In this document: positions 25,858 through 35,534 of the stretch, piece after piece
How positions within the stretch are numbered: position 1 is the stretch's first letter
Layout: every line of letters starts with the position of its first letter
Assembly: GCA_021776565.1 (NCBI GenBank)
Contig: JAJFFQ010000020.1
Location: 31,453 to 95,452 of the forward strand
Direction of reading: 5' to 3'
DNA length: 64,000 nucleotides
Source of the DNA: Robiginitomaculum sp.
GTDB lineage: Bacteria; Pseudomonadota; Alphaproteobacteria; Caulobacterales; Maricaulaceae
Translations under genes and position numbers: made by a program
Notes under the pieces: generated by a model
What the model saw: only the letters and a program-made list of their open reading frames with translations
Databases searched by the model: none
What the model was told of the DNA's origin: nothing

Positions 25858-27147
25858 CGGGCTTACAGCCCAAGACGAACCTACCGGCATCCGCCGGTAG
25901 TGGTTCAGTCCCCGATCAAAAGAGGCAATGGCCAGATCAAACGCACCTTCATCAATGAACGTGTAAAGCCCCGCCGGATCGGCTGCGATCAGCGCACAAT
26001 CAACGCCAATGTCTTTCCAGTCTTCGGCAAGAACAATAGCAATGCGTTCACGCAAGCCACCAGAATGCATCAGGGTTATTTGTAAATTATTTTCAAACCC
26101 GGCAGCGGTCAAAAGTGTCCGCGCCTGGGCCTGTCGTTCTGACAAGAGAGAACTGGTTTTTTCAGCACCTGCAATGATACGCGCGGTGGGCATGGCGGTG
26201 TCGGCCAGAACCTGATCGGTTATAAACTCTCGATCAATGGCCATGGATAGCGCCCGGCGAACCCGCGCATCGTTTAATGGCGCATGGTCATGATTTACCT
26301 TGAGATAAACCAGTTTAGGTGCAGGCCAACTATTGAGTACCACACCAGGCCGGGTGCTTAAATGCGCAATCTGCCCCGGCGGCGGGTCTTGGGTAATATC
26401 CAGATCGTCTGCCCGTACCATGCGTGTACGGGTTGCTGCTTCTTCAATAAACGCAACATCCAGAGTTTTAATCTGTGCCGGTATGCGCGCATGAATATTT
26501 TTGGACAGAACTATACGGCTTTGGCTAAGGTCTGATACGATGTAGGGGCCAGAACCGACAAAATCCGGCGGCAGTGGCCAGTTTTTTTCTGGATTTTCAA
26601 GTATATGGGCGGGCTGCGGGTAAAACTCTCGCATTAGTTCGGGAAATACCCCCAAGGGCTGTTTCAGGTGAAAAACAATGCGGGTTTTGCCGGGTGCACT
26701 GACCCCGACGGTTTCAGGCGCGCTATGCCCGGATATTGCCTCTACTGCGTTTGTTACAAGATAAAAGTCACCGGCATCGGCATAACCGGTATCCGGGTTT
26801 AGCGCCCGGCGCACGGAATAGAGCACATCTTGCGCCGTTAACGGCTGCCCGTCTGACCATCGCAAATTCTCAAAAAAATTAAACGTCCAGACCAGGCCAT
26901 CGGCAGACACATGCCAGCTTTTTGCCAGACCGGGTGCCAGTTTTCCATCCAGGCCATAATCGGTGAGCGGCATGTAAATCTGCTTGTAGATCAATGCTGC
27001 CGCCGCAAACTGCCCTTGCAGTGGATCCAGACTGTCCGGCGCGCCGGCAATACCAATACGCAGGGTGTTGGCCGGTGCCTTTGAGCGTGCGCATGAGGCC
27101 AGCGCCAGCACCGGGACGGCGCCCAGCAGATGACGGCGGTTCAGCAT
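25849..27147 (-). pseudogene. Oligopeptide ABC transporter substrate-binding lipoprotein, 3'-truncated by the IS
   Basis: A family 5 extracellular solute-binding lipoprotein. The start at 27147 gives a lipobox LALASC (residues about 14-19), followed by TLRIGIAGAPDSLDPLQG and LAKSWHVSADGLVWTFNF, the classic SBP_bac_5 opening. About 415 native residues remain of a usual 500-550. The frame crosses the right end of the IS and ends with about 18 residues encoded by it. The last lobe is lost, so function is doubtful. No permease or ATPase genes are adjacent. The frame extends upstream to 27276 but without signal-sequence character. Confidence 0.82.
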
Positions 27148-27175
27148 ATAGAGCAGGTTTGGCAATACACTCGGC

Positions 27176-28174
27176 TCATTTGGCGAACCTTTTTTTAAGG
27201 GCAATGCAGGGATCGGTGCGCACCACTTTTGGTGTGAACCAGGCATAGTCTGCCGCCGGTTTACCATCGGGATCATTAGGGATCAGGCCGAGAGGGTTAT
27301 CATCTTCACCGGCAACGCCAACAAACATCAGGCTGGCAATGCTGCGGCTTTTTTGATGGCGGTGCAAATACCAGGGAACAGCGCGATCCAGCCTGACATG
27401 ACCGGTACCGGCAATGAGAATGGCTCCGTCTGTGCTGCCGGATTTAATCATGCTGCGCGCCATATAGGCGTCACGAAGACGCTGTCCGCGAAACATTGGC
27501 CCGGTGGCATTGGCGGGGATCAAATTACAATGAGAGGTGACGATTTGTCGTTCAAGTGCGCTTTGCAGATCATCGCTTAAGGGGGTGTCCACAAACAGGG
27601 ATTGCGCCTGTCCCTCTGGCAAAATGGAATACCCGTCTTTTCCTGCGGCGCGCACCAGCGTTACCGGAGGATCACCGGCAAACATATCTAGCCCTGCCGC
27701 CAGTGCCGCTTCGGCAATAGGTTGATACAGGGGCCAGTCTGGCCAGCCGGTCTTGTCCCAGCCAATGGCATTGCCCAGATCGTCGGCATCATCCGGTTGT
27801 GAGGCAAGATAACGGGCAAGGGCATCGCTTTGGCCGGTGTCAAACATTTCCCAGACGATGGCTGGGCGTCTCCCCTGTGCGGCAATAGCACTGACTACCC
27901 AGGCTTGCAGACGATGGTGATCTGCATTGTCGTGAGTTTCGCCCAAAAGCACAAAATCGATAGTGGATAACTCTTTTGTCAATTGTTCGGGGTCGATAAA
28001 ACCATTGTCCCGGTAAGACCATATTTTGCCCTGCAAAGAGGAGGTGACAGGCAAGGGGGTTTGCCAGTTTTTCCAGGGTGTGTTCGCGTCTGGTTCATCA
28101 GGCAGACTGGCGCAGTTTGTCAGTGCAAGCACGGTAAAAATAAATAATCCGGAACGCAGTTTATGTATGAGCAT
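27176..28174 (-). CDS. ChaN-family lipoprotein
   Basis: A 332-residue putative haem/iron-uptake lipoprotein. From the ATG at 28174 it begins [21 protein letters not shown], an ideal lipobox. The ChaN domain follows, with [17 protein letters not shown] and [10 protein letters not shown] motifs, and the distal [18 protein letters not shown]. ChaN of Campylobacter binds haem cofacially; that role here is inferred from family. The frame extends another 68 codons upstream into carA in a different frame and should be ignored. It overlaps the 3' end of carA by 14 bases, suggesting coupling. Confidence 0.85.
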   Translation of the reverse strand: MLIHKLRSGLFIFTVLALTNCASLPDEPDANTPWKNWQTPLPVTSSLQGKIWSYRDNGFIDPEQLTKELSTIDFVLLGETHDNADHHRLQAWVVSAIAAQGRRPAIVWEMFDTGQSDALARYLASQPDDADDLGNAIGWDKTGWPDWPLYQPIAEAALAAGLDMFAGDPPVTLVRAAGKDGYSILPEGQAQSLFVDTPLSDDLQSALERQIVTSHCNLIPANATGPMFRGQRLRDAYMARSMIKSGSTDGAILIAGTGHVRLDRAVPWYLHRHQKSRSIASLMFVGVAGEDDNPLGLIPNDPDGKPAADYAWFTPKVVRTDPCIALKKRFAK

Positions 28175-29366
28175 TCGAGGGCAAACTCCCCATAGAGCGG
28201 TTAAATTGTTCAAACAGATAAAAGCTGTCCTGGGGGCCGGGGCTGGCCTCGGGGTGATATTGCACAGAGAACACCGGCTTGTCGGCCAGGCGAAGGCCGC
28301 AATTGCTGCCATCAAACAGGGATATGTGCGTGGCGATAACGCCGTCTGGCAGACTGGTTTCATCCACGGTGAACCCATGGTTCATGGACACTATTTCCAC
28401 CTTGCCAGTGCTTAAATCCTTGACCGGGTGGTTGGCACCATGATGGCCCTGTTCCATCTTTTTTGTTTTGGCCCCCAGCGCCAGTGCCAGCAATTGATGG
28501 CCCAGGCAAATGCCAAACATGGGCATGTCAGCGTCGATCAGCGTGGTGATGAGTGGGTTGGCATGACGTGCCGTTGCTGCCGGATCGCCGGGGCCATTGG
28601 ATAACAGTACACCGTCCGGGTTCATCGCCAGAATATCCGCTGCTTCTGTGGTACAGGATACAACACTGACCTTGCAACCAAGGGCGGCAAGGCGGCGCAG
28701 GATGTTGCTCTTGGTGCCATAATCAACGACCACCACATGCGCGCCTGTATTGGGGGCATGTTGATAGCCGGTATCCAGTTTCCAGTCTGCCTCCCGGGCC
28801 TCATAAGTGGTATTGGTGGATACCTTTGCTGCCAGATCTGCGTTTTCCAACCCTGCCCAGGTTTTGGCCTTTGCTTGCAAAGTGACAATATCAAATTTAC
28901 CATCCGTTTGGTGCGCAATAACCCCGTGCGGCATACCATTGCGGCGAATATGTATGGTCAACGCCCGGGTATCTATTCCGTAAAGGCCGATAATGCCGCG
29001 CCGGGCCAGCCAGTGCGTAAACGCTTCTTGCGACCGCCAGTTTGCTGGCGTGCCGGGGGCAGCGCGCATAATGACGCCGCGTGCGCCAGATGGCACAGTG
29101 CTGCGCCGGGTTGTTTCATCTTCGGTATCGTCGGCATTGGTGCCAGTGATCCCCAAATGTGGAAACGTGAAGCACAATAATTGATCGGTATAAGACGGGT
29201 CAGTAAGGATTTCCTGATACCCGGTCATGGCAGTATTAAAGCAAATTTCGCCAACGGCCTGGCCTGTTGCGCCAACACCAAATCCGGCAAAAACAGTGCC
29301 GTCTGCAAGTACCAGAAGTGCGTTTGTTGGCTTTTGGTGCTCTTGACTCTTTGGCTGTGCAGTCAT
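28161..29366 (-). CDS. carA: Carbamoyl-phosphate synthase small subunit
   Basis: CarA hydrolyses glutamine and channels ammonia to CarB. The 401-residue protein has the N-terminal domain ([36 protein letters not shown]) and the class I glutamine amidotransferase domain with nucleophile in [11 protein letters not shown] and catalytic HPE in [11 protein letters not shown]. It is divergent from the YqeY-like gene, a common alphaproteobacterial arrangement, and separated from carB by about 21 kb. Confidence 0.96.
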   Translation of the reverse strand: MTAQPKSQEHQKPTNALLVLADGTVFAGFGVGATGQAVGEICFNTAMTGYQEILTDPSYTDQLLCFTFPHLGITGTNADDTEDETTRRSTVPSGARGVIMRAAPGTPANWRSQEAFTHWLARRGIIGLYGIDTRALTIHIRRNGMPHGVIAHQTDGKFDIVTLQAKAKTWAGLENADLAAKVSTNTTYEAREADWKLDTGYQHAPNTGAHVVVVDYGTKSNILRRLAALGCKVSVVSCTTEAADILAMNPDGVLLSNGPGDPAATARHANPLITTLIDADMPMFGICLGHQLLALALGAKTKKMEQGHHGANHPVKDLSTGKVEIVSMNHGFTVDETSLPDGVIATHISLFDGSNCGLRLADKPVFSVQYHPEASPGPQDSFYLFEQFNRSMGSLPSNAHT

Positions 29367-29500
29367 AGGCCAACGCTCCGGTTTTTACTGCCCGTGAAGT
29401 GACGAGAAACTAGGCAAGGCACCGCTTAGCGTCAACCGGCAGTACGCTCTGCAAGGTGTGTTGTTTTACAGACAATACAACCGCAAACAAGGTGAGAGAC

Positions 29501-29959
29501 ATGTCGCTACGCGATCAAATTAAAACAAAGCTCATTGAAGCCATGAAAGCAAAAGAACCCGTGCGCGTCTCGACGCTGCGTCTGGTTCAGGCGGCGATCA
29601 AGGATCGTGATATTGCTGCGCGAACCCGCGATGTGGGTGAGGGCTGCGCCGAAGAACAGATATTACAAATTCTTGCCAAACTGCTCAAGCAACGTGAAGA
29701 AAGCGCCAAAATATATGAAGAGGCAGGGCGTGCTGATCTGGCAATGCGCGAGCGCGAGGAAAGCGCCATCATCGTTGAATTTTTGCCGCGCCAGATGAGT
29801 GACGACGAAATAGAGGCCGCCGCGCGCTCTGTAGTTGAAGACATGGATGCTGCTGGCCTGAAAGATATGGGCAAGTGCATGGGGGCACTAAAATCCAAAC
29901 ACGGCGGGGCCATGGACTTTGGCAAGGCCGGTGCGGCGGTGAAGGCGATATTGAGTTAA
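29501..29959 (+). CDS. GatB/YqeY domain protein
   Basis: A 152-residue helical protein of the YqeY family, related to the tail domain of the GatB amidotransferase subunit (QIKTKLIEAMKAKEPVRVSTLRLVQAAIKDRD, EFLPRQMSD). Its role is unproven; a tRNA-related function is inferred from the domain. The frame opens at 29456, but the ATG at 29501 with AAGGTGAG upstream gives the normal N terminus. Confidence 0.92.
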   Translation: MSLRDQIKTKLIEAMKAKEPVRVSTLRLVQAAIKDRDIAARTRDVGEGCAEEQILQILAKLLKQREESAKIYEEAGRADLAMREREESAIIVEFLPRQMSDDEIEAAARSVVEDMDAAGLKDMGKCMGALKSKHGGAMDFGKAGAAVKAILS

Positions 29960-30019
29960 AGAGGAATACTCTTTCGTCGTTCTTCGGTTGTATCGAGTGG
30001 CAACTCCAACCTGCCATAA

Positions 30020-31771
30020 TCACTCACTCTGACTTTCTATCCAGCGTTCGATCTTGGTTTCCAGCATGGCCATGGTGATGGAACCATCGCGCAACACTTC
30101 GTCATGAAAGGCGCGCACATCAAAGGCATTCCCAAGTGCCGTTTCCGCCTGTTTGCGAAGGCGTACAATGGTCAACTCACCGATTTTGTAGCCCAGCGCC
30201 TGACCCGGCCAGGAAATATAGCGATCCGTTTCTGTCTCGATATTATGTAGCGCCAGTGCAGAATTATCCTTCAGACAGGCCATGGCCTGATTGCGGCTCC
30301 AGCCAAAGGCATGAATACCCGTATCCATAACCAGGCGGCAGGCGCGCCACATCTCATAAGTTAACCGACCAAAATTCTCAAAAGGCGTGGTATACATGCC
30401 CATCTCCAGCCCCAGTTTTTCCGCATATAACCCCCAGCCTTCGCCAAAGGCAGTCAGGTACAGGTCTTTGCGAAATTCCGGCACATCTTGCAATTCCTGG
30501 GCAATAGCAAACTGGTGATGATGCCCGGGAACAGCTTCGTGCAGGGTCAGGGCTGGCAATTCATATAACGGGCGTTGATCCAGTGCATAGGTGTTGACCA
30601 TATATCCACCGGCACGGTGGGTGCGTGCATCGCCCGGCCAATAGCGCGCTGTGGTATAATGCGGGGCAATAGCATCGGGTACTGGCCTAACGCCATAAGG
30701 CAAGCGCGGTAAATGGCCAAAAAGTTCCGGCATTTTGTCATCGGCCTTTTTGGCGATCCACGCGGCATGGCGCAATAACGCTTCGGGTGTTGTGACGTAG
30801 AATTGCGAATCGGTGCGCAGGAAATTCAAAAACTCTGCAAACCCGCCTTCAAAATCGGTTTGCAATATAACGGCTTCCATCTCTTTGCGGATCCGGGCGA
30901 CCTCGGCAAGGCCCAGATTATGAACGTCTTGCGGGGTCATATCTGTGGTGGTGAATATACGCACAAGGCCCGCATAATGTGTATCACCGCCAGGCACATC
31001 GGATATGCCAATACTTTGCCTTGTGGCCGGGCGGTATTCAGCTTTGAAGTATGCCAAAAGTGCTTCATAAGCCGGGCGAATTTTGGTTGTGACGGTCTCG
31101 TTCAGCTCGTGCTCAAGGGCGGTGCGTTCGGCCTCAGCCATGGTTTTAGGCAAAAACTCCAGAGGTTTGGCAAACCCGGCTTCAAAGTCTTTATCCTCGA
31201 TGGTGCCGGTTATGGTGGCAATCACCGCATCGACCACAATTTGTGGCTGGGTAGTGCCGGATTTCAAACCCGCACGAAGATTGGCTTTGTGCTGGTCAAA
31301 ATAATCGGGAAGTGCGCCAAGGCGGGCAATCCAGGCTTTGGCTTCGCGCACATCTGTGGCGCGGGTGGAACGGGCCAGAAACCCGGCTTGGGTATGAAAA
31401 CCCGAATCATTGGTAAACGGCAAAGCCGCCACATTAAATTGTGAACGGGTGAGGCGTTCATTCAAGACAAAATCAAGCAACCCCGCATTGATGCTTTGCG
31501 CATCATCAAAATCGCTCTGGTCAATGACGGCGAGGCGCTGGGCAAAGCGGGCATTGATCGCGGCGCGGCGGCTGTAAGCTTGCTTCGTTTCATCAGGCCA
31601 GCGCGAAAGCGCATCCATATCACCCTCCTGACCGGCAAGCACAGGGTCTTCACGCAAGTCAAAGGCGCGCACATCGGCGATCAGCGTATCAAGCGCAGCC
31701 TCCTGGGCGATAACCGCCGGGGAAAACAAAAGAAGGCCTGTTGCGATATATATGAAAAACCATTTGGTCAT
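30020..31771 (-). CDS. Exported DUF885-family putative metallopeptidase
   Basis: A 583-residue protein with a signal peptide (MTKWFFIYIATGLLLF, cleavage near VIAQ). The DUF885 domain shows the zinc-ligand candidate HEAVPGHHHQ and the later GEGWGLYAEKLGLEMG, a pattern resembling gluzincin-type carboxypeptidases. A periplasmic dipeptidase/carboxypeptidase role is inferred. It lies on the opposite strand to the neighbouring YqeY-like gene (convergent) and is divergent from the beta-lactamase-like gene with 64 bases between starts. Confidence 0.88.
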   Translation of the reverse strand: MTKWFFIYIATGLLLFSPAVIAQEAALDTLIADVRAFDLREDPVLAGQEGDMDALSRWPDETKQAYSRRAAINARFAQRLAVIDQSDFDDAQSINAGLLDFVLNERLTRSQFNVAALPFTNDSGFHTQAGFLARSTRATDVREAKAWIARLGALPDYFDQHKANLRAGLKSGTTQPQIVVDAVIATITGTIEDKDFEAGFAKPLEFLPKTMAEAERTALEHELNETVTTKIRPAYEALLAYFKAEYRPATRQSIGISDVPGGDTHYAGLVRIFTTTDMTPQDVHNLGLAEVARIRKEMEAVILQTDFEGGFAEFLNFLRTDSQFYVTTPEALLRHAAWIAKKADDKMPELFGHLPRLPYGVRPVPDAIAPHYTTARYWPGDARTHRAGGYMVNTYALDQRPLYELPALTLHEAVPGHHHQFAIAQELQDVPEFRKDLYLTAFGEGWGLYAEKLGLEMGMYTTPFENFGRLTYEMWRACRLVMDTGIHAFGWSRNQAMACLKDNSALALHNIETETDRYISWPGQALGYKIGELTIVRLRKQAETALGNAFDVRAFHDEVLRDGSITMAMLETKIERWIESQSE

Positions 31772-31835
31772 GGGTATTCTCCCTGGGCGGCGAAGCGCAC
31801 TTGCACACCGTCTGTTTTATCGGCACATAAGGCCA

Positions 31836-32969
31836 ATGAACAGTCTTCCCTTATCTGGCGTTTGCGCACAAGGCTTTGAGCCGGTTCGCAATGCTTTCAC
31901 CGAGATTTTTGCCACGGGCGTTGAGCGCGGTGCCAGCCTTGCCGTGCTTGTCGATGGTGAGGTAATGATTGATCTGGTTGGCGGGTTTGCTGACCGGGCA
32001 GAAAGTCAGCCCATGAGCGCACAGAGCTTGATCCCGGTGTTTTCATGCTCAAAGGCAGTGTCATCACTGGTAATTGCCAAAACGGTCAGCGAGGGCAAGC
32101 TGGATTATGAGCAAACTGTCGCCTCGCTCTGGCCGGAATTTGGCGCACAGGGCAAAGACACGGTAACAGTTGGTGAGGCATTATCCCATCAGGCTGGCCT
32201 GTGTGCCATACCGGATAATTGGGCGCCCGAGGACTGGTTTGACTGGGACAAGACCTGCGCACGGCTGGCGGCCATGGAGCCATTATGGCCCTTGGGCGAT
32301 GGCTCGGGTTATCATCCGGTCAGCTGGGGTTATATCGCTGGTGAGATTGTCCACCGGGCTACGGGGCGCACCATTGGCACCATATTGCGCGAGGACTTGT
32401 GCGCACTGGGAGCAATCGATTTCTGGATTGGCTTGCCGGACGAAGAACATGAGCGTGTGGCCCAGACCAGCAAGCCGACACGCATGCCAAATTTTGGCAC
32501 CATGAATGAATTTCAAAACCTGGCCTTTGTGAAGCCATGGTCATCACCCGGGCGGCGCGGCGGCGCGGCATGGCGGCGCATGGAAATCCCCTCGGCCAAT
32601 GGTCACGGCACGGCACGGGCCATGGCTGAACTGATGAGCATATATGCCCGGGGCGGCAAGCTGGGTGACCAGCAAATTGTAGAGACAAATGCCCTCAAAG
32701 AAGCTGTTGCGGAACGTGTCGCCGGGCAGGATCGGGTACTGCCTAACAACTTAAGCTTTGGCGCAGGCTTGATTCGCAACACGCCGGAACGGCTGGTGTA
32801 TGGGCCGGGCCAGCGCACCATTGGTCATACCGGCTTTGGTGGCTCATGCCTGTTTGCCGACCCGGACAAGCGTATCAGTTTTGGCTATGCCACGGCCAAA
32901 CAGGATGCCGAACTGATCAGTGATGTTCGGGCCAGACAATTGATCGCCGCACTTTATGAGTGTCTTTAG
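31836..32969 (+). CDS. Beta-lactamase-fold serine hydrolase (EstB-like)
   Basis: A 377-residue cytosolic member of the PF00144 serine beta-lactamase/esterase family. SCSK at residues 70-73 provides the SxxK nucleophile and base; YHPVSWGY supplies the Tyr, and HTGFGG the KTG-like strand. These features match esterases such as EstB rather than resistance enzymes, and there is no signal peptide. The frame extends to 31752; the ATG at 31836 is the more natural start. It overlaps the 3' end of prmA by four bases on the opposite strand. Confidence 0.87.
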   Translation: MNSLPLSGVCAQGFEPVRNAFTEIFATGVERGASLAVLVDGEVMIDLVGGFADRAESQPMSAQSLIPVFSCSKAVSSLVIAKTVSEGKLDYEQTVASLWPEFGAQGKDTVTVGEALSHQAGLCAIPDNWAPEDWFDWDKTCARLAAMEPLWPLGDGSGYHPVSWGYIAGEIVHRATGRTIGTILREDLCALGAIDFWIGLPDEEHERVAQTSKPTRMPNFGTMNEFQNLAFVKPWSSPGRRGGAAWRRMEIPSANGHGTARAMAELMSIYARGGKLGDQQIVETNALKEAVAERVAGQDRVLPNNLSFGAGLIRNTPERLVYGPGQRTIGHTGFGGSCLFADPDKRISFGYATAKQDAELISDVRARQLIAALYECL

Positions 32970-33832
32970 GTTGATTTTTTCATCACCATAACACGCCATT
33001 CATCAAGGGCGTATTCAGTAATATAGTCAATTTGTTGTGTTTCATAAGCTGCACGAACCCGGCTGGCTTGCGTGTCCAGAATACCCGAAAGGATCAGCGT
33101 GGCTGATGGGGCTAGTGCCGCCGTAATTTCAGGAGCCAGGGCGATCAGTGGGTTGGCCAGAATATTGGCAAATATGAGTTCAAATCGCTGACCTTTAAGG
33201 GTTTGGTGAGAAAATCCGTCGGCAATTACCAGATCAATTTGTGTCCCTACGTCATTGATACGGGCATTGGCCCTGGCAACATCAATGGCCACCGGATCTA
33301 TATCGGTTGCCAGAATTTTTGCATCGGGCAACATTTTAGCAGTGGCAATGGCCAGCGTTCCGGCACCCGTGCCAAGGTCTAGCACCGTGGTGGGTGTCAT
33401 CGTTGCAAGACACTCATCAAATGCCAGCAAGCAGCCCCTGGTGGTGCCATGATGCCCGGTACCAAACGCTTCGCCAGCCTCAACCAAGATGGGCACCATC
33501 GCTGCATCCTGTGGCCGTTCATGATGCGCTCCATGAAGATAAAATCGCCCGGCGCGCACCACCGGCAGAGCTTTCAGGGATTTGGCAATCCAGTTTTCAT
33601 TTTCCAATTGTTCACAGATTAGAGAAAAGCCATCATTTAGCGCACAACTTGCCGCGAATTCCTCAGCCACGTCTCTATCTTGAAAGAGGATTTGCAAGCG
33701 CCCTTCGGGCAAGGTTTCTTCAAACACGGAAAGGCAAAGCCAGGGCGGGTCTTCGCGTGTTTCTTGTGCATCGGCCCAATTTTTTAGCCGGGTAAAATTA
33801 CCTTCCACATTTACTTGCCAGAAAATGCTCAT
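32966..33832 (-). CDS. prmA: Ribosomal protein L11 methyltransferase
   Basis: PrmA trimethylates ribosomal protein L11. The 288-residue protein has an N-terminal substrate-recognition region and the methyltransferase core: VLDLGTGAGTLAIA (motif I), ATDIDPVAIDVARANA and FANILANPLIAL (the NxxxxPL catalytic motif). GTGHHGTTRGCL is also typical. The ATG at 33832 overlaps the stop of the merR-like gene (ATGA), so the two are co-translated even though their functions differ. Confidence 0.93.
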   Translation of the reverse strand: MSIFWQVNVEGNFTRLKNWADAQETREDPPWLCLSVFEETLPEGRLQILFQDRDVAEEFAASCALNDGFSLICEQLENENWIAKSLKALPVVRAGRFYLHGAHHERPQDAAMVPILVEAGEAFGTGHHGTTRGCLLAFDECLATMTPTTVLDLGTGAGTLAIATAKMLPDAKILATDIDPVAIDVARANARINDVGTQIDLVIADGFSHQTLKGQRFELIFANILANPLIALAPEITAALAPSATLILSGILDTQASRVRAAYETQQIDYITEYALDEWRVMVMKKST

Positions 33833-34260
33833 GTCACTACACCATGATTGGCGCTGGAACAAAGATCATGGTTAGCCAGTGTTTCAATCACCAGGCAATG
33901 GGCCGCGTCTGTGCCTGAGCAAGTTTTGACCATGCGGGTCAGTTCTTTTTTCAGGCTGTTTAGCGCCGCGATTTTGGCTTTGACCGCACCAAGATGTTCC
34001 CGGGCGATTGAATCCGCACTGGTGCAGTCACGCCCCGGATGGTCAGCAAGATCAAGAAGATTGCGAATTTGATCCAGTGAAAAACCCAGCAAGCGTGCAT
34101 GACGAATAAAGGCAAGGCGCTTTACCGCACCAGCCTCATAACGCCGTTGACCGCCATGGGTGCGCTGTGGTTCTGGCATCAAGGCGATCTGTTCATAATA
34201 ACGGATGGTTTGCACTTTTGCGCCGGTACGCCCTGCCAAACCACCAATAGAGATATTCAT
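33829..34260 (-). CDS. MerR-family metal-responsive regulator (ZntR/CadR type)
   Basis: The 143-residue protein has the MerR winged helix (ISIGGLAGRTGAKVQTIRYYE) and a dimerisation helix with Cys79, Cys114 and Cys122, the pattern of divalent-metal sensors such as ZntR (Cys79, Cys114, Cys124). The C-terminal extra Cys/His (HDLCSSANH) could also bind metal. It is divergent from a CDF-type transporter and a 19-bp-spaced promoter lies between them, so it very likely activates that gene on metal excess. The longer frame to 34461 runs through that promoter and is not real. Confidence 0.92.
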   Translation of the reverse strand: MNISIGGLAGRTGAKVQTIRYYEQIALMPEPQRTHGGQRRYEAGAVKRLAFIRHARLLGFSLDQIRNLLDLADHPGRDCTSADSIAREHLGAVKAKIAALNSLKKELTRMVKTCSGTDAAHCLVIETLANHDLCSSANHGVVT

Positions 34261-34271
34261 GTTATTTCCTC

Positions 34272-34302
34272 TTGAACCTCTAGTCACTGTAGAGATTAAA
34301 CT
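34272..34302 (+). promoter_or_regulatory. MerR-type promoter/operator of the CDF transporter gene
   Basis: TTGAAC and TAAACT are separated by 19 bases, longer than the normal 17, and the spacer holds the dyad CTCTA-N7-TAGAG. Over-long spacers with a central palindrome are the defining feature of MerR-activated promoters. Confidence 0.85.
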
Positions 34303-34330
34303 ACGCGTAACAACAAAAAGGAGCATGAAA

Positions 34331-34945
34331 ATGAGTGGTGCCTGCGAAGACCATGGCAATAGTTTTGACGGTGCCAGCGCCGCATATAAACGCGCGCTTT
34401 GGGCCGTCATTGCCATTAACGGCGTCATGTTCGGGGTTGAAATGCTGACCGGTTTTGCCACTCATTCTACCGCATTGCGGGCTGATGCGCTCGATTTTTT
34501 TGGCGACAGCGTTACCTATGCCCTGTCCTTGATGGTTATCGGTCAGGCCATACAGACCCGCGCAAAAGTGGCCTTGTTCAAAGGTCTCAGTCTGCTGGCA
34601 ATGGGATTGTTTGTGGCAGGTCTGGCCATTTTGCAAATCGTCTCTGCTGAAGTTCCTGAGGCACCCCTGATGGGCGGTATCGGGTTTTTGGCCTTGATCG
34701 CCAATATCACCAGTGTTCTCATTCTTTTACGCTTTCGTGATGGTGATGCCAATGTGCGTTCGGTCTGGTTGTGCTCTCGCAATGATGCCATTGGCAATGT
34801 TGCGGTCATGATGGCTGCCGTGCTGGTGGCGGTTTTTCATTCGCACTGGCCCGACCTGATTGTGGCACTGGTCATGAGCGGACTGTTCCTAAGCTCCGCT
34901 GTACAAATTATTACCCGTGCGCGGGCAGAGTTAAAATGCGCGTGA
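34331..34945 (+). CDS. Short CDF-type cation transporter
   Basis: A 204-residue membrane protein related to cation diffusion facilitators. It has about six predicted helices but lacks the C-terminal cytoplasmic metal-binding domain. The second-helix site reads DALDFFGD (Asp55-x3-Asp59) and the fifth-helix site WLCSRNDAIGN (Cys-x3-Asp) instead of the usual His-x3-Asp, which may shift metal preference. AAGGAG seven bases before ATG 34331 favours this start over 34325. It is driven by the MerR-type promoter and probably exports Zn, Cd, Co or a similar ion. Confidence 0.85.
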   Translation: MSGACEDHGNSFDGASAAYKRALWAVIAINGVMFGVEMLTGFATHSTALRADALDFFGDSVTYALSLMVIGQAIQTRAKVALFKGLSLLAMGLFVAGLAILQIVSAEVPEAPLMGGIGFLALIANITSVLILLRFRDGDANVRSVWLCSRNDAIGNVAVMMAAVLVAVFHSHWPDLIVALVMSGLFLSSAVQIITRARAELKCA

Positions 34946-35004
34946 TTTTTATACAGCCCAATTTTTTTTCTGGTATAAAACGGCGAGCACCTTATAGTGT
35001 ATGT

Positions 35005-35532
35005 ATGCGAACGATTTTACTTGTTTTTCTGGTTTCAACCCTGAACTTGCCGGTAATGGCCGAGGTTATCCGGTCTGAGGAAACTGCTTTTGAGATTAAT
35101 ATCAACCTGGAAATCTCCGCTGATCCCGGTTCAGTTTACAATCAGCTGATACAGCCACAAAATTGGTGGAACCCGGATCATTCCTATTCTGGATTGGGTG
35201 AAAATTTTTATATGACTCCCGTTGCGGGTGGGTGTTTTTGCGAAAACCTCCCAGGCTCCGGCATGGTTGTTCATATGAGTGTACTTTATGCTGCGCCCGG
35301 TAAAATGCTGCGTCTTGGCGGCGGTCTTGGCCCGTTACAGGAATATCCGGTTAATGGGGTTATGAGCTGGGCGCTAGAACCTGTTACGGAAAATACAACA
35401 AAATTGACCCTGACCTATCTTGTCAGCGGCAACGTAGAAGGTGGTCTCACATCGTGGGCAGACGCTGTTGGTGGTGTATTGGTTGAGGCCACCGACAGGC
35501 TAAAGGCACAGGTTGAGTCACTGCCAAAATAA
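35005..35532 (+). CDS. Exported SRPBCC (START-like) protein
   Basis: A 175-residue protein with a signal peptide (MRTILLVFLVSTLNLPVMA) followed by a START/Bet v 1-like domain: EININLEISADPGSVYNQLIQP, NWWNPDHSYSG and a C-terminal long helix (GGVLVEATDRLKAQVESL). SRPBCC domains bind hydrophobic ligands in a deep pocket. The ligand is unknown. A pair of Cys (GCFCEN) may form a periplasmic disulfide. It follows the transporter gene by 60 bases and might share its transcript. Confidence 0.75.
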   Translation: MRTILLVFLVSTLNLPVMAEVIRSEETAFEININLEISADPGSVYNQLIQPQNWWNPDHSYSGLGENFYMTPVAGGCFCENLPGSGMVVHMSVLYAAPGKMLRLGGGLGPLQEYPVNGVMSWALEPVTENTTKLTLTYLVSGNVEGGLTSWADAVGGVLVEATDRLKAQVESLPK

Positions 35533-35534
35533 CA

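Larger units (their letters stand above)
25340..25910 (+). mobile_element. IS200/IS605-family insertion sequence (tnpA only)
   Basis: A compact element of about 570 bases with a single HUH transposase gene. The left end has a short hairpin (TCCGCC-TTGA-GGCGGA, 25352-25367) after GGTTCAAAC, the right end a hairpin (CTACCGGC-ATCC-GCCGGTAG, 25881-25900) followed by TGGTTCAG. There are no terminal inverted repeats or target duplications, as expected for this family. Exact ends are uncertain by several bases. It interrupts two convergent genes, neither of which continues on the other side. Confidence 0.85.

Noticed and set aside
30803..31444. A 213-codon open frame antisense to the DUF885 gene
   Set aside because: Cys/Gly/His-rich composition typical of a shadow frame; the opposite strand encodes an intact DUF885 protein.
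31836..32969. Antibiotic-resistance beta-lactamase
   Set aside because: The SxxK motif is present, but there is no signal peptide and the motif context is that of EstB-like esterases.
34261..34461. N-terminal extension of the MerR regulator
   Set aside because: It would run through the metal-responsive promoter and into the transporter gene; the ATG at 34260 begins the standard HTH.
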